The notes under the pieces are model-generated. The model was given only the letters and a program-made list of their open reading frames with translations, was not told where the DNA came from and did no database searches. From Pseudoalteromonas flavipulchra NCIMB 2033 = ATCC BAA-314 (lineage in GTDB: Bacteria; Pseudomonadota; Gammaproteobacteria; Enterobacterales; Alteromonadaceae), in NCBI GenBank assembly GCA_000814665.1, contig JWIH01000021.1:491141-555140 (forward strand): a stretch of 64,000 nt of DNA, given 5' to 3'. The stretch's first letter is position 1; each line of letters starts with the position of its first letter. Positions 20,233 through 30,512 of this stretch are shown here, in pieces. The translations under genes were made by a program, and so were the position numbers.

Positions 20233-21804
20233 TTAGCGCATTGCCATCATCATTTTAGCCGGTTCCTCTAGGAAGGTTTTCCATAAATTATTGAAACGTG
20301 CGATCGTGCCACCATCAATAATACGGTGGTCGCCAGACCAACTTACTTGCATGATAGAGCGTGCAACCACATTACCTTGTGCATCGAAGCGTGGTAGCTG
20401 CTGAACTTTGCCAAGTGCAACGATAGCAACTTCAGGTTTATTGATAATCGGTGTCGCAACAGTACCGCCAATCGCCCCTATGTTTGAGATTGAGATAGTA
20501 CCGCCTTTCAATGAATCAGGAGACACACGCCCTTCCCTAGCGGCTTCTGTCAGTTCAGTAACAGATTGGGCAACTTCTACAATCGATTTGCTTTGGCATG
20601 ATTTAATATTTGGTACAAGAAGACCCAGCTTGCTGTCCACCGCCATACCAATATTGTGGTCATCAAAATAAGTGATTTCCGTACAGTCATCATTTACTTT
20701 TGCATTCAAAATTGGGAATTCGTTGATAGCAAGTGACAACGCCTTGATAAAAAATGGCATCATCGTCAGCTTCACGCCTTGTTTGGCATATTGCTCTTTC
20801 AAAGCACCACGAAGTGCAATTAAATCGGTTAAGTCAATCTCGTCACAGTAAGTGAAATGTGGGATCGTCGAAACAGAGGCCACCATCTGTTTGGCCATCG
20901 CCGCTTTCATACCACGTAGAGGCTCAACTCTTTTACCACCTTCTGAGGTAGGAACCGACTTTTGCGTTTGAGGCTGTACCGTGGTGCTAGCTTCATTCGT
21001 GGTTGAAGCGCCACCTACACCGTGCTCAAGGAAATGTTCGATGTCCTCTTTATAAACGCGACCATTTTTACCAGAGCCAGGCACTTCAGAGAGGTCAACA
21101 CCAACTTCGCGCGCCTTGCGGCGTACTGCTGGAGAGGCAATCGCTTTACCATTTTTCGGCAAACTACGCGTAGCCTCATCGTTTGCAGTAACAGCTTGTG
21201 CTTTACTTTCTTTAGGCTTGTGGACATCAGCGATTGGATCGTCTGATTTTCCGGCGTGAGATGACGCCAACTTCATTTGAAATAGCGGACTATGCACCTG
21301 TGCTATCTCGCCTTTTTGATAATAGAGTTTTTCAACAATACCATCGTACTTGGCTGGAATTTGCACTAGCGCCTTGTCAGTCATTACATCACAAACGGCC
21401 TGATCTTCTTTGATTTCATCACCTTCAGCGACAAGCCATTCAACAATTTCGCACTCAACAATGCCTTCACCAATATCTGGTAAGATAAAGTCTTCTAGTA
21501 CAGCACTGGTTGAAGTTGTTGGCGAGGATTGAGGTGCTGATTGCTCCGGCTGAGCAGCTTGCTCGCCGGCAACATCCATTGCAAACAAAGGTTCATGCAC
21601 CTTTGCAATTTCACCTTTTTCGTAATGCAGCTTAGTGATCACACCGTCATGTACCGCGGGGATCTGCACTAGTGCCTTATCCGTCATTACGTCACAAATA
21701 GGTTGATCTTCTTTTACTTCGTCACCAACAGCCACCAACCACTCGACGATTTCGCACTCTACGATGCCTTCACCAATATCTGGTAAGATAAATTCTTTAG
21801 CCAT
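20233..21804 (-). CDS. bkdB: Branched-chain 2-oxo acid dehydrogenase E2, dihydrolipoamide acyltransferase
   Basis: E2 is the core of the complex that oxidises the keto acids of valine, leucine and isoleucine to acyl-CoA. The 523-residue protein has two lipoyl domains (residues about 3-78 and 105-180), each with the lipoylated lysine in [13 protein letters not shown] peripheral-subunit-binding domain follows ([20 protein letters not shown]). The catalytic domain ends in the active-site motif [13 protein letters not shown]. The two lipoyl domains are nearly identical, which suggests a recent internal duplication. Many proteobacterial E2 proteins of this type carry only one. It is the last gene of a three-gene operon. 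The substrate is assigned from the paired E1 subunits, and E3 (lipoamide dehydrogenase) is not in the window. Confidence 0.9.
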   Translation of the reverse strand: MAKEFILPDIGEGIVECEIVEWLVAVGDEVKEDQPICDVMTDKALVQIPAVHDGVITKLHYEKGEIAKVHEPLFAMDVAGEQAAQPEQSAPQSSPTTSTSAVLEDFILPDIGEGIVECEIVEWLVAEGDEIKEDQAVCDVMTDKALVQIPAKYDGIVEKLYYQKGEIAQVHSPLFQMKLASSHAGKSDDPIADVHKPKESKAQAVTANDEATRSLPKNGKAIASPAVRRKAREVGVDLSEVPGSGKNGRVYKEDIEHFLEHGVGGASTTNEASTTVQPQTQKSVPTSEGGKRVEPLRGMKAAMAKQMVASVSTIPHFTYCDEIDLTDLIALRGALKEQYAKQGVKLTMMPFFIKALSLAINEFPILNAKVNDDCTEITYFDDHNIGMAVDSKLGLLVPNIKSCQSKSIVEVAQSVTELTEAAREGRVSPDSLKGGTISISNIGAIGGTVATPIINKPEVAIVALGKVQQLPRFDAQGNVVARSIMQVSWSGDHRIIDGGTIARFNNLWKTFLEEPAKMMMAMR

Positions 21805-21813
21805 AACTTATCC

Positions 21814-22791
21814 TTAAAATTCCATAGAACGTTTGATAGCGGCGAACACTTTAAGTGCATCTGGCACATATTCTTTCTCAAGTGCTAGAGGATATGGCGT
21901 GTCTAATCCACAAACTCGCTCAATTGGAGATTCTAAATGCAGGAAACACTCTTTTTGTATGGTTGCTGCAATCTCAGCGCCAAAACCATTCGTGATTGGC
22001 GCTTCGTGGCTCACGACCAAACGACCTGTTTTAACCACGGACTTGGCTACCGTGTCCATATCCCAAGGAAGAATGCTTCTTAAGTCGATTATTTCACAGC
22101 TAATACCCGCTTCTTCAGCTTTTTGCGCCGCTTGTTCGATGATTTCCATCTGCGCGCCCCAAGCCAATAGCGTTATGTCAGTACCTTCTTTAATCACTTC
22201 GGCTTTACCAAGCTCGATGCTGTAATCTTCTTCTGGCACTTCACCAACAGAAGCGCGATACAAGCGCTTAGGTTCAAAGAAAATAACCGGGTTATCGTCT
22301 TTAATGGCAGCACGCAGTAGGCCTTTTGCTTGATACGGGTTACGCGGTACTACAATTTTAAGACCAGGTGTATGTGCAAAGTAAGCTTCTGGTGATTGTG
22401 AATGATATAGACCACCTGCGATACCACCACCGTATGGCGTACGAATTGTTAAGTTACCCACATCAAACTCATTACCTGAGCGATAACGGAACTTGGCCGA
22501 CTCGTTCACGATTTGGTCAAATGCCGGGAAGATATAATCCGCAAATTGAATTTCAGCAAGCGCAGGGGCACCAAACGCAGCAAGACCATTGGCAAAACCC
22601 AAAATACCTTGTTCAGTCAATGGTGTATTAAAAACACGATGTTTTCCGTATTTTTCTTGAAGGCCTGAAGTTGCACGGAATACACCACCAAAGTAGCCAA
22701 CATCTTCACCAAAAATACAAGCCTGCGGATGCTCCGCCATCGTGATATCTAGCGCCGAATTAATGGCGTGTAGCATGTTCATTTTAGCCAT
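21814..22791 (-). CDS. bkdA2: Branched-chain 2-oxo acid dehydrogenase E1, beta subunit
   Basis: The beta subunit of the thiamine-diphosphate E1 enzyme. The 325-residue protein shows [59 protein letters not shown] and [19 protein letters not shown], as in the BCKDH/TPP-dependent E1 beta family. Its ATG shares one base with the alpha-subunit stop, so the two chains are translationally coupled and made in equal amounts. It ends 9 bases before the E2 start. A pyruvate-type complex is a less likely alternative: E1 here is split and the HSQSPE segment fits the branched-chain group. Confidence 0.92.
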   Translation of the reverse strand: MAKMNMLHAINSALDITMAEHPQACIFGEDVGYFGGVFRATSGLQEKYGKHRVFNTPLTEQGILGFANGLAAFGAPALAEIQFADYIFPAFDQIVNESAKFRYRSGNEFDVGNLTIRTPYGGGIAGGLYHSQSPEAYFAHTPGLKIVVPRNPYQAKGLLRAAIKDDNPVIFFEPKRLYRASVGEVPEEDYSIELGKAEVIKEGTDITLLAWGAQMEIIEQAAQKAEEAGISCEIIDLRSILPWDMDTVAKSVVKTGRLVVSHEAPITNGFGAEIAATIQKECFLHLESPIERVCGLDTPYPLALEKEYVPDALKVFAAIKRSMEF

Positions 22792-24008
22792 TATTTAATT
22801 CTCCCTGCTGTGACTGGGTATGCGTCTGGATAAGCTTTAATATGCGCTTTCAATTCATCATATTGCTTCTGCAGCGATGGAATTGGCGTGTCATAAACAT
22901 CTGAGACCAGATCTTCTAATGCAGGCTTTTGTACTTTCTCTGCAACCTTCAATGCAGCCAAGATATCTTCACGGATTTTCTCTTTTTCCGCATCATCTTG
23001 GGCTTCATCCAACCAATCTTGTTTTAGAAGCCATTGCTTAAATCGATTTACCGGGCAACTATTTTTAAATTCAGCTTCTTCATCTTTGGTACGGTAACCA
23101 GACGGATCATCAGAAGTTGAGTGCGCACCCAATCGGTATGCAATAGATTCAATCATCACAGGCTCACCGTTTTCAACTGCAATTTTACGCGCGGCTTGTG
23201 TCGCGGCGTAAACGGCAAGCGCATCGGCACCATCCACACGGATGGTCTTAATACCATAGCCAACACCGCGAGCGGCAATACCATCACCTTTGAACTGTTC
23301 ATCCGCAGGTGTTGAAATCGCATAACCGTTATTACGTGCATAGAAGATGACTGGTGAACCATGCACTGCTGCCATGTTTAGACCAGCGTGGAAATCACCT
23401 TCTGACGCTGCACCTTCACCAAAATAGCAAATCGTGACGTTATCAATTTCAGACGTTAGCTCACCGGTTTCTTTATCAATGTGTTTTAGCTTTTGGCCGT
23501 ACGCATAGCCCGTTGCTTGAGGAATTTGCGTTCCTAGCGGCGACGAAATAGTCAGGTAATGTAATTCTTTAGAACCATAATGCACAGGCATTTGGCGGCC
23601 TTTGCCTAAGTCCTTCTCATTCGAGAATAACTGATTCATGAACTGCTCAAGCGAAAAACCACGATAGTGAATTGCGGCTTGCTCACGGTACTGAGCCATG
23701 ATCATGTCATCTTCTTTAAGCGCCGCAGCACTTGCCGTAACAGCGGCTTCTTCGCCAAGACATTGCATGTAGAAGCTAATACGTCCTTGACGCTGAGCAC
23801 CTTGCATACGCTCGTCAAGTAAACGAATAAACCGCATTGTAGAGTAAATTCTTAATGCCGTTTCTTTATCAATATCTGGTGCTGTTGCACCGTCTAAAAC
23901 ATCGCCTTGGTCACTTAAAATCTTTAATGTAGGGATATTGAGTGCATGACCATCTATAAATTCCAGCGCGTGGCTGATATTTAAGGATATATTATTGGGG
24001 TTAGTCAT
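22791..24008 (-). CDS. bkdA1: Branched-chain 2-oxo acid dehydrogenase E1, alpha subunit
   Basis: The alpha subunit of E1, 405 residues. Family landmarks are [40 protein letters not shown] and the TPP/Mg site [20 protein letters not shown], then [13 protein letters not shown]. The phosphorylation-loop-like [16 protein letters not shown] has the SxxDDxxxYR pattern typical of the branched-chain enzyme. A ribosome site (AAGG/AGG) precedes the ATG. It is first in the operon E1alpha-E1beta-E2. A perfect 16-bp palindrome about 240 bp upstream probably controls it. Confidence 0.93.
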   Translation of the reverse strand: MTNPNNISLNISHALEFIDGHALNIPTLKILSDQGDVLDGATAPDIDKETALRIYSTMRFIRLLDERMQGAQRQGRISFYMQCLGEEAAVTASAAALKEDDMIMAQYREQAAIHYRGFSLEQFMNQLFSNEKDLGKGRQMPVHYGSKELHYLTISSPLGTQIPQATGYAYGQKLKHIDKETGELTSEIDNVTICYFGEGAASEGDFHAGLNMAAVHGSPVIFYARNNGYAISTPADEQFKGDGIAARGVGYGIKTIRVDGADALAVYAATQAARKIAVENGEPVMIESIAYRLGAHSTSDDPSGYRTKDEEAEFKNSCPVNRFKQWLLKQDWLDEAQDDAEKEKIREDILAALKVAEKVQKPALEDLVSDVYDTPIPSLQKQYDELKAHIKAYPDAYPVTAGRIK

Positions 24009-24359
24009 AACCTACCTTCTCTTGTTGTCATAACAAACTTACGGAGTTCAAACCCGACTTTCTCATACGAGATCTGGTTTCAGATTGCGTAAGACGAAAA
24101 GAGTCTTAACTCACCTCGCATTTATGATTGTGTTAATTGGTCTTGATCACATTTGTGGTTAGTATGAATAACTGGTCTAACAACTTATCAAAGACTGAAT
24201 AATATTTGCGATTTAAGTAAGTAAATTAAATTAAAGCGTTTCAACTTTACGTTAACGTAAACGGTTATTCAACTAATCCTAGATGAATAACCGTGAAAAT
24301 GCATCAATGTTTTTGGAAAGATTTTGATACGAAGGCAAGTAGAATTTTACATCTATGAT
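24009..24359. other. bkd promoter region
   Basis: This 351-bp spacer precedes the bkd operon and follows the end of the AstE-type gene. It contains the palindrome at 24246-24261 described separately. The remainder is AT-rich with no credible open frame. I saw no terminator hairpin for the AstE gene here. Confidence 0.6.
24246..24261. promoter_or_regulatory. LiuR-like palindromic operator upstream of bkd
   Basis: TTTACGTTAACGTAAA is a perfect 16-bp palindrome. It is the form reported for LiuR, a MerR-family regulator of branched-chain amino acid catabolism in gammaproteobacteria (from memory of comparative genomics work). It lies 238 bp upstream of the E1 alpha start, and related palindromes occur at the etf locus at 43058 and 43107. 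The identity of the binding protein is inferred, since no liuR gene is in the window. Confidence 0.7.
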
Positions 24360-25394
24360 TTATATGAAGTTTTCATCAACCTCTAACGGTACAACGGTTA
24401 GTAATGCACGTTGCCCCAAAGCAACATTGGCATTTGGGAAGATAATAGCTTCGCCCTCAACCTCAGCGAAATACTGCTTATCTCCGTCCGTCGCGAGTAA
24501 TTCACCTTTCGAAAAGCCTGTAAAATTCTCTGCAGAATCAGGGAATGGAAAAGAAAATTCGGCTTGAGTACGATTGATAGTACGATGAACCGTAAATAGT
24601 TCAAATTCATCTGCATTAAATTCTTTATATTCTACCTTTTCTTGGCTAATTAATGCTTTTAAAGTTTCCTTGGTTTTTGCAAAGCTAGCCATGTTATTCT
24701 CACCAAATGGCTTCACCTGCCCAAGTTCGATAGTGAAAGCATCGGCCCCAAACTGGTAAGAAGAAAAATAACTAAATGTTGTCGCCGCCGAGCGCATCAT
24801 TAATACGGTATTGACACCGCATGACAATAAAAACTGCAGCTGTGATTTCTTCCACGGCTTACCATGTAAAAATGGATAGACAGCAAACTTCTCGTTTTTA
24901 GACCCTCGAATAGCAGTGTGAAGGTCATAATGACAACGATAGCGCTCGTCACCGCCCTGTTCAAAGAAAGCCCTGACATAACCTTCTAGTTTTTGCGCTC
25001 GGACCTTTTCGGGGTTATCTGTTTCTTGATTATGTGCGCCGTTAAATAGGCGGTTTAGATTTTCATCGACAAAACGCTGGCCAATATTAATGGATTTCGG
25101 GTTGCCAAAAATAAACAACACCCGCTGCGCCAATGCCAATCTGCCAGTAATAATATGTTGGATAAGCTCGTCACATATTTCAATTGGCGCGGTTTCATTG
25201 CCGTGCACAGCGCTCGATAGCACAATATCTTTTGTTGTTTCACCTGCCGGCGTAAACTGGATCACACCAGTATCATGGACTTCCACCAAGGTACCGTTGT
25301 CTAAAGTGAAGTTTACGGGTTCAAGTGTAAATTCGTTATTTCTTGTGATAGTAAGAAAGTCACCGCTTTGTTTTAATTCTGCTAAGTACGTCAT
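24360..25394 (-). CDS. astE: Succinylglutamate desuccinylase/aspartoacylase family protein (AstE-like)
   Basis: AstE removes succinate from N-succinylglutamate in the last step of arginine succinyltransferase catabolism. The 344-residue product has the zinc-carboxypeptidase fold signature [12 protein letters not shown] (His and Glu ligands), then [20 protein letters not shown], and [12 protein letters not shown] with the second zinc His. The frame remains open 28 codons upstream, but that extension lies mostly in a repeat. ATG 25394 begins the conserved region and was chosen. No other ast genes are nearby, so it is a stand-alone unit, as often seen in Pseudoalteromonas. A broader deacylase role cannot be excluded. 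Confidence 0.85.
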   Translation of the reverse strand: MTYLAELKQSGDFLTITRNNEFTLEPVNFTLDNGTLVEVHDTGVIQFTPAGETTKDIVLSSAVHGNETAPIEICDELIQHIITGRLALAQRVLFIFGNPKSINIGQRFVDENLNRLFNGAHNQETDNPEKVRAQKLEGYVRAFFEQGGDERYRCHYDLHTAIRGSKNEKFAVYPFLHGKPWKKSQLQFLLSCGVNTVLMMRSAATTFSYFSSYQFGADAFTIELGQVKPFGENNMASFAKTKETLKALISQEKVEYKEFNADEFELFTVHRTINRTQAEFSFPFPDSAENFTGFSKGELLATDGDKQYFAEVEGEAIIFPNANVALGQRALLTVVPLEVDENFI

Positions 25395-25420
25395 AATTCC
25401 AAATTGATGTTGTTGAGTAA

Positions 25421-25580
25421 TACCAATTATCTTAATTAAGTGATCTATTTTGAGGCGAGAAAATCTTGTCGATAACAAGGATAAAATTTTGCTATTTAGT
25501 TGTTCTAAATAAGAAATTTTTAACGCAGTTAGCGTCAGATTTACTCCTTCAAATTGAGCAAGTATTAAGACTAATTGGTA
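25421..25580 (+). repeat. MITE-like dispersed repeat, copy B
   Basis: A 160-bp unit with imperfect terminal inverted repeats. The left end reads TACCAATTATCTTAAT, and the right end read inward is TACCAATTAGTCTTAAT, a one-base indel apart. There is no open frame of its own. The interior matches the reverse complement of copy A at 19611-19796 and contains a small hairpin (CTTGTCGATAACAAG). It fills the spacer between the pgm terminator and the start of the AstE-type gene, so it probably supplies or alters the upstream region of that gene. Confidence 0.75.
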
Positions 25581-25596
25581 TAACCCGCATTGGGAT

Positions 25597-25625
25597 ACAA
25601 AAAAGCCATACGAGGAGTATGGCTT
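25597..25625 (-). terminator. Rho-independent terminator of seqA-pgm
   Basis: Read on the minus strand: arms AAGCCATAC / GTATGGCTT around a TCCTC loop, with a run of T residues following. It lies 15 bases after the pgm stop. Confidence 0.88.
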
Positions 25626-25639
25626 GTAGAAGCTTTTTG

Positions 25640-27277
25640 TTAACTAATCACTGAGTCAACCAATGTCTTTGCCTCATGTTCAAGTTCAGCTAAATGCGCT
25701 TCACCTTTAAATGATTCAAGATAAATTTTGTAGATATCTTCAGTGCCCGATGGGCGCGCCGCAAACCAACCGTTTTCGGTAACGACTTTAAGGCCACCAA
25801 TAGCCGCGCCGTTACCAGGGGCATTGGTTAATACCTGAGTAATTTTATCACCTGCTAGGGTGTCCGCCTTGATATTGTCCGCGCTTAATGCCTTGAGCTT
25901 TGCTTTTTGCTCAGTATTTGCGGGCGCATCGATACGTTTGTATACAGGCGCGCCAAATGCTTGTTCAAATGCTTGGTAATGCTGAGATGGCGATTTACCT
26001 GTAACAGCTAGGATCTCAGCGGCAAGTAACCCCATGATAAAACCGTCTTTGTCTGTACACCATGTGGTGCCGTCTTTTCTTAAAAACGCTGCGCCAGCAC
26101 TCTCTTCACCGCCAAACGCGAGCTCTCCAGCTGCTAACCCGCCCACAAACCATTTAAAGCCAACTGGCACTTCGTAAACTTCTCGACCATTTGCGCCACA
26201 CACTTTGTCAATCATGGCACTAGATACCAATGTTTTACCGATTTTTACTGAGCTCTTCCAGCCTCGGTGTTTAATGAGGTAGTCAATTGCAACCGCTAAA
26301 AAGTGATTAGGATTCATCAGGCCATCAGGTGTGACAATACCATGTCTGTCGAAGTCTGGGTCATTACCAATACCGATATCGTAGTCATCTTTCAGTGCTA
26401 TCAAATTAGCCATTGCATAAGGTGATGAACAGTCCATGCGCACCTTGCCGTCTTTATCAAGTGGCATAAAGGCAAAACTTGGGTCGACGACGTCATTTAC
26501 AACCGTTAGCTTCAAGTCGTAGTGTTTGGCTATTACAGGCCAGAAATTAACACCTGAACCACCAAGAGGATCCACCCCAATATTAACTCCGGCTCGAGCA
26601 ATGGCTTCCATATCAATTATATTACCCAAGTCTTGAACGTATGGTGTGATCAGATCTTCATACTTAATAAATCCAGATCTTCTCGCTTTCGCAAACGGGA
26701 ATAACTCAACTTCAACCAAATCTTCGAGTAGTAGCTGATTGGCTCTATCTTCAATCCATTTGGTGACATCGGTATCGGCCGGTCCACCATTTGGTGGGTT
26801 ATATTTGAACCCGCCATCTTCTGGCGGGTTATGTGATGGCGTCACCACAATGCCATCTGCAAGCTCGTGTGGATTGTTTAAATTGTGCGAGACAATCGCG
26901 TGGCTGATCACAGGGGTTGGTGTGTAGTCATCATTTTCTTGTGTGATAACTTGTACTTCGTTGGCCACCAAGACCTCAATAGCCGAGTTGAAAGCGGCTT
27001 CCGACAACGCATGGGTGTCTTTACCAAGAAAAAGCGGACCGTAAATATTGTTGCTTTTACGGTAATCGCAAATCGCTTGAGTAATAGCCAGAATATGCGA
27101 CTCATTGAACTTAAAATTGAGTGAGCAACCTCGGTGGCCACTTGTGCCAAAGGCGACACAATGCTCTGGGTGCGCTTCTAAGTCAGGCTCATTTAAATAG
27201 TACGATGAAACCAGCTTAGGTACATTTACCAATAATTCTTTCGATACCTTTTTGCCAGCTTGCGGATGGATCGCCAT
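25640..27277 (-). CDS. pgm: Phosphoglucomutase, alpha-D-glucose type
   Basis: The enzyme interconverts glucose 1-phosphate and glucose 6-phosphate. The 545-residue protein has the catalytic phosphoserine loop [36 protein letters not shown] near the N-terminus, and the metal-binding loop [12 protein letters not shown]. The sugar-binding [15 protein letters not shown] and C-terminal phosphate-binding [12 protein letters not shown] are also present. This is the E. coli Pgm type rather than PgcA/ManB. It sits 13 bases after seqA, a pair conserved with E. coli, and a terminator follows. Confidence 0.97.
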   Translation of the reverse strand: MAIHPQAGKKVSKELLVNVPKLVSSYYLNEPDLEAHPEHCVAFGTSGHRGCSLNFKFNESHILAITQAICDYRKSNNIYGPLFLGKDTHALSEAAFNSAIEVLVANEVQVITQENDDYTPTPVISHAIVSHNLNNPHELADGIVVTPSHNPPEDGGFKYNPPNGGPADTDVTKWIEDRANQLLLEDLVEVELFPFAKARRSGFIKYEDLITPYVQDLGNIIDMEAIARAGVNIGVDPLGGSGVNFWPVIAKHYDLKLTVVNDVVDPSFAFMPLDKDGKVRMDCSSPYAMANLIALKDDYDIGIGNDPDFDRHGIVTPDGLMNPNHFLAVAIDYLIKHRGWKSSVKIGKTLVSSAMIDKVCGANGREVYEVPVGFKWFVGGLAAGELAFGGEESAGAAFLRKDGTTWCTDKDGFIMGLLAAEILAVTGKSPSQHYQAFEQAFGAPVYKRIDAPANTEQKAKLKALSADNIKADTLAGDKITQVLTNAPGNGAAIGGLKVVTENGWFAARPSGTEDIYKIYLESFKGEAHLAELEHEAKTLVDSVIS

Positions 27278-27290
27278 AAGATTTCCTTAC

Positions 27291-27839
27291 TTATAGGTAG
27301 TCTCTAATTTTCTCGGCAGCTTCATCTGTGTAACCTAACACCTTAGCTACTTCATGAAGCATCATTTTCTTTCTAGTCGTATTTGAATTTGTCATCACCC
27401 AATATTCACTGTCTGCAATATTTTTCGGGTTCATACTGCTACCACTTTCGAGTAGAGCATTTTTACTCGTAGCGAAGTAAATTCTATCGCGGCCCTTAAT
27501 TTCAAGCACACTATTAAATTCGGATTTATGTGTACGATGGAGCGCCGATAGGATAAACAAAAAGCGCCCGACTACACCTTTTTGCATGGCGAGCTCTTCT
27601 TTATTTAGAATATTAAAGACATTCGCTGCTGGCTTTACAGGTTGGCTTGGTGTTTTTGTTTGTGACTCAGCTGCAATTTCTTGTACTTGTTTTTCTTCCT
27701 GCTGTGCGACGGGTTTAGATTCTGTCCCAGGAGTAAGTTTTAATAAACGACGTAAAATCTCAGAAGCACTTTCTCCAATACTTTGTGTGTTACTTGCAAT
27801 GTATTGATATAGCTCGTCATCTATTTCTATCTTTTTCAT
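27291..27839 (-). CDS. seqA: Negative modulator of replication initiation SeqA
   Basis: SeqA binds hemimethylated GATC sites, sequesters oriC after initiation and organises new DNA. The 182-residue protein begins MKKIEIDDELYQYIASNTQS, the N-terminal oligomerisation domain with SIGESASEILRRLL. After a Gln/Glu-rich linker it has the DNA-binding domain with GVVGRFLFILSALHRTHKSE and RDRIYFATSK. The open frame extends 11 codons upstream, but ATG 27839 matches the conserved start. Its presence implies Dam methylation in this organism. Divergent ybfF and downstream pgm match the E. coli order. Confidence 0.95.
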   Translation of the reverse strand: MKKIEIDDELYQYIASNTQSIGESASEILRRLLKLTPGTESKPVAQQEEKQVQEIAAESQTKTPSQPVKPAANVFNILNKEELAMQKGVVGRFLFILSALHRTHKSEFNSVLEIKGRDRIYFATSKNALLESGSSMNPKNIADSEYWVMTNSNTTRKKMMLHEVAKVLGYTDEAAEKIRDYL

Positions 27840-27975
27840 GCGTTTCCTGTCATCTATGCTAATTAGGAGCAACTCATTTCAATTGTCACTTAGTATATCC
27901 AAATTTAACTTATTACTCTATGGCTTTGCATTTTTACTCTTCAATGTCACAATTAGCGCCAAATTTGGAGGATTT

Positions 27976-28743
27976 ATGCAGTTAAACTATCAACAAATTG
28001 GCGACCAAGCCAAACCTAGTGTATTTGTTATGCACGGACTATTTGGTTCTTTGGAAAATGTAAATGTGGTGGCAAAAGCACTTGCTGAACATTTCAATGT
28101 GATTAACGTCGATTTGAGAAATCACGGTCGCTCTTTTCATGATGAGCAAATGTCCTATCCAATAATGGCAAATGACGTCAAAGCACTAATGGATGAGTTA
28201 AAACTGGATAAAATAAACCTCGTTGGTCACTCGATGGGTGGTAAAGTGGCAATGCAATTCGCCCAGTTATTCCCAGAAAGCATCAACAAACTTGTCGTAT
28301 TAGATATTGCACCTGTTGACTATCACTCAAGACATGATGCAATAATTGCTGCGCTGAACGAAGTGCAAAAAAGTGATGTATCAAGTCGTAGTGAAGCAGA
28401 TACCATTATGTCGCAGTATATTGAAACCGTCGGCGTGCGTCAGTTTTTGCTCAAAAGTTTAGCAAAAAATGAAGAAGGCAAACTTGCTTGGCGTTTCAAT
28501 TTAGATGTAATTACTGAAAAATACGATACAATCACATCAAATATTAATGAAACTCATTCCTGTTTGTGCGATACTTTGTTCATTAAAGGGAATAATTCTG
28601 ACTACATCCTGCCTGAGCATAGGGATGCCATCGCTCGTTTTTTCCCAAATGCGCGAGCAAAAATAATACAAGGTGCGGGCCATTGGCTACATGCTGAAAA
28701 GCCCGAAGCGGTAAATCGCTCAATTATTGATTTTCTTCAATAA
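27976..28743 (+). CDS. ybfF: Alpha/beta-hydrolase, YbfF-type esterase
   Basis: A 255-residue acyl esterase of the alpha/beta-hydrolase fold. The oxyanion region is VFVMHGLFGSLENVN, followed by VDLRNHGRS. The nucleophile elbow GHSMGGKVAMQ carries the catalytic Ser, and the catalytic His is in GAGHWLHAEKP. E. coli YbfF hydrolyses long-chain acyl-CoA and esters. The native substrate is not known. ATG 27976 follows GGAG at good spacing. A longer frame upstream would overlap the seqA start and has no ribosome site. Divergence from seqA is as in E. coli, which supports the symbol. Confidence 0.88.
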   Translation: MQLNYQQIGDQAKPSVFVMHGLFGSLENVNVVAKALAEHFNVINVDLRNHGRSFHDEQMSYPIMANDVKALMDELKLDKINLVGHSMGGKVAMQFAQLFPESINKLVVLDIAPVDYHSRHDAIIAALNEVQKSDVSSRSEADTIMSQYIETVGVRQFLLKSLAKNEEGKLAWRFNLDVITEKYDTITSNINETHSCLCDTLFIKGNNSDYILPEHRDAIARFFPNARAKIIQGAGHWLHAEKPEAVNRSIIDFLQ

Positions 28744-28830
28744 AACGAATCGAATTTACCGTTATAAACTTAATTTATGCATTTAGGTTATGTTATAGTA
28801 GCCGCCGTTTAAGTATTGAGTAGAGCTCAG

Positions 28831-29052
28831 ATGGTCAGTCAATTTATAAATGAATTTGAAACGCTAGGGCTGTGGTTTGCGCTAGCTGGTATATTCTTTT
28901 TCATCGGTATGGCGATTCAGGACGTACTGAAAAAAGGTGACGTGCCAAAGTTCGGACGCTATATCGTTTGGCTGGTGTTGTTTCTTGGTTGCTCTGGATT
29001 TATAGCAAAAGGCTTGATCCAAGTGTTTTGGCAAGGCGCAGGTGTTGGATAA
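28831..29052 (+). CDS. DUF2788 small membrane protein
   Basis: A 73-residue protein with two predicted membrane helices (LGLWFALAGIFFFIGMAIQD and YIVWLVLFLGCSGFIAKGL), separated by a short basic loop (VLKKGDVPKFGR). It fits DUF2788, a family found beside ybfE/fldA in marine gammaproteobacteria. ATG 28831 has GAG upstream. An in-frame TTG fifteen bases earlier is less likely. Its stop shares one base with the ybfE start, so the two are coupled. Function is unknown. Confidence 0.78.
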   Translation: MVSQFINEFETLGLWFALAGIFFFIGMAIQDVLKKGDVPKFGRYIVWLVLFLGCSGFIAKGLIQVFWQGAGVG

Positions 29053-29330
29053 TGGCCAAGGCTGAAACAGATAGAACGACTATCGACCTATTTGAAAATG
29101 AAAAACGTCCCGGACGTCCTAAGACGAATCCACTGCCACGAGAAGTGCAGTTAAAGGTTAACAAGCGCAATCAAATAAAGAGAGATCGTGCTCGTGGCCT
29201 AAAAAGGGTAGAATTTAAGGTTTCATCAGAGTTGTATCAAGCGCTAAGTGATATGGCAGAGTCGCAAAACATTAGTCGAAGTGCACTCATCGAGACCATC
29301 TTACAAGAAAAGTTAGCGGTTAATAGATAG
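29052..29330 (+). CDS. ybfE: YbfE-like putative DNA-binding protein
   Basis: A 92-residue basic protein. It starts MAKAETDRTTIDLFENEKRP and continues GRPKTNPLPREVQLKVNKRN, almost the E. coli YbfE sequence. The C-terminus (VEFKVSSELYQALSDMAES then RSALIETILQEKL) looks like a ribbon-helix-helix fold. In E. coli ybfE is LexA-regulated and lies before fldA-fur. The same order is kept here, but I could not find a CTGT-N8-ACAG LexA box upstream. Function is unknown; DNA binding is inferred. Confidence 0.85.
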   Translation: MAKAETDRTTIDLFENEKRPGRPKTNPLPREVQLKVNKRNQIKRDRARGLKRVEFKVSSELYQALSDMAESQNISRSALIETILQEKLAVNR

Positions 29331-29344
29331 AAGGTAAGCAATTA

Positions 29345-29872
29345 ATGGCAAGCGTAGGTATTTTTTTCGGCAGTGATACTGGTAATACAGAGCACGTTGC
29401 TAAAATGATTCAAAAAGAGCTAGGTAAAAAGCTCGTTGACGTAAAAGACATTGCTAAAAGTAGTAAAGAAGAGATTGCTGAATTCGATTTACTACTGTTC
29501 GGTATTCCAACATGGTACTACGGTGAAGCGCAATGTGACTGGGATGATTTTTTCCCTGAGCTTGAAGAAGTCGATTTCGAAGGCAAACTCGTTGCAATCT
29601 TTGGTTGTGGCGATCAGGAAGATTATGCTGAATACTTCCTTGATGCGATGGGCATGATCAACGACATCGTCACCGAACGCGGTGCTATTGTTGTTGGCCA
29701 TTGGTCTACCGATGGTTATGACTTTGAAGCGTCAAAAGCTGTAGTTGAAGATGGTAAATTTGTTGGTCTTGGTATTGATGAAGACCGTCAGCCAGAGCTA
29801 ACAGAGCAACGAGTTAAACAATGGTGTGCACAAGTATATGACGAAATGTGCTTAAGCGAGCTGGAAGATTAA
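29345..29872 (+). CDS. fldA: Flavodoxin
   Basis: An FMN-containing low-potential electron carrier used by IspG/IspH, biotin synthase and activation of radical enzymes. The 175-residue protein shows the phosphate-binding loop GIFFGSDTGNTEHVAKMI, the aromatic FMN loop GIPTWYYGEAQCDWDDFF, and VAIFGCGDQEDYAEYFLDAM with the second FMN loop. Length and the long-chain insertion are those of FldA. It is 15 bases after ybfE and upstream of fur, as in E. coli. Confidence 0.96.
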   Translation: MASVGIFFGSDTGNTEHVAKMIQKELGKKLVDVKDIAKSSKEEIAEFDLLLFGIPTWYYGEAQCDWDDFFPELEEVDFEGKLVAIFGCGDQEDYAEYFLDAMGMINDIVTERGAIVVGHWSTDGYDFEASKAVVEDGKFVGLGIDEDRQPELTEQRVKQWCAQVYDEMCLSELED

Positions 29873-29975
29873 TTCCATTTGCTTTGCACTTGCTGCCCGA
29901 GCAAGTTATCCTTAGGTATAGCGTCGTGAATATTGACCTAAGACAAATTATAACTAACAGATTGAGACAGATTTA

Positions 29976-30422
29976 ATGACTGATCACAACTTAGAGCTTA
30001 AAAAGGCTGGTTTAAAAGTAACGCTTCCACGCATCAAAATTTTAGAGATCCTTCAGTCTCCTGATAATCAACACATCAGCGCAGAAGATGTGTACAAGAT
30101 CTTATTAGACAAAGGTGAAGAAATTGGCCTAGCTACGGTATATCGCGTACTAAACCAATTTGATGATGCTGGTATTGTAACACGTCACCACTTTGAAGGC
30201 GGTAAATCTGTTTTCGAGCTGTCTGGCAGCACGCACCATGATCACTTGGTATGTTTAAAATGTGGCAAAGTTGTCGAATTTGAAGATGACGTTATTGAAA
30301 CACGCCAAGAAGAAATCGCGAACAGCAATGGCATCAAGCTAACAAATCACTCACTATATTTATACGGTGAGTGTGAAGATAAAGAAGCGTGCAAAAAGTA
30401 CGCTGAGGAAAATGGTAACTAA
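29976..30422 (+). CDS. fur: Ferric uptake regulator Fur
   Basis: Fur is the iron-responsive repressor. The 148-residue protein has the DNA-binding winged helix (LKVTLPRIKILEILQSPDNQ, EIGLATVYRVLNQFDDAGIV), the metal-binding HHFEGGKSVFELSGSTHHDH and the CLKCGKVVEF zinc site, plus a further Cys pair (GECEDKEACKK). Length and all metal ligands are intact. A 103-bp spacer separates it from fldA. The spacer contains an inverted CTTAGGT / ACCTAAG pair at 29911-29942 of unknown role. A strong terminator follows. Confidence 0.97.
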   Translation: MTDHNLELKKAGLKVTLPRIKILEILQSPDNQHISAEDVYKILLDKGEEIGLATVYRVLNQFDDAGIVTRHHFEGGKSVFELSGSTHHDHLVCLKCGKVVEFEDDVIETRQEEIANSNGIKLTNHSLYLYGECEDKEACKKYAEENGN

Positions 30423-30448
30423 CCTACCTTTTCGCCAATTTAAGCATT

Positions 30449-30473
30449 AAGCCAGCAAATTGCTGGCTTTTTT
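30449..30473 (+). terminator. Rho-independent terminator after fur
   Basis: Nine-base arms AAGCCAGCA / TGCTGGCTT with an AAT loop, and a T run directly after. Confidence 0.9.
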
Positions 30474-30512
30474 AATTTGCTGCATAAACACCACCTTCCA
30501 TTTATATGGTCA

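Noticed and set aside
28744-28830. A LexA box before DUF2788-ybfE
   Set aside because: E. coli ybfE is LexA-regulated, but no CTGT-N8-ACAG was found in this spacer.
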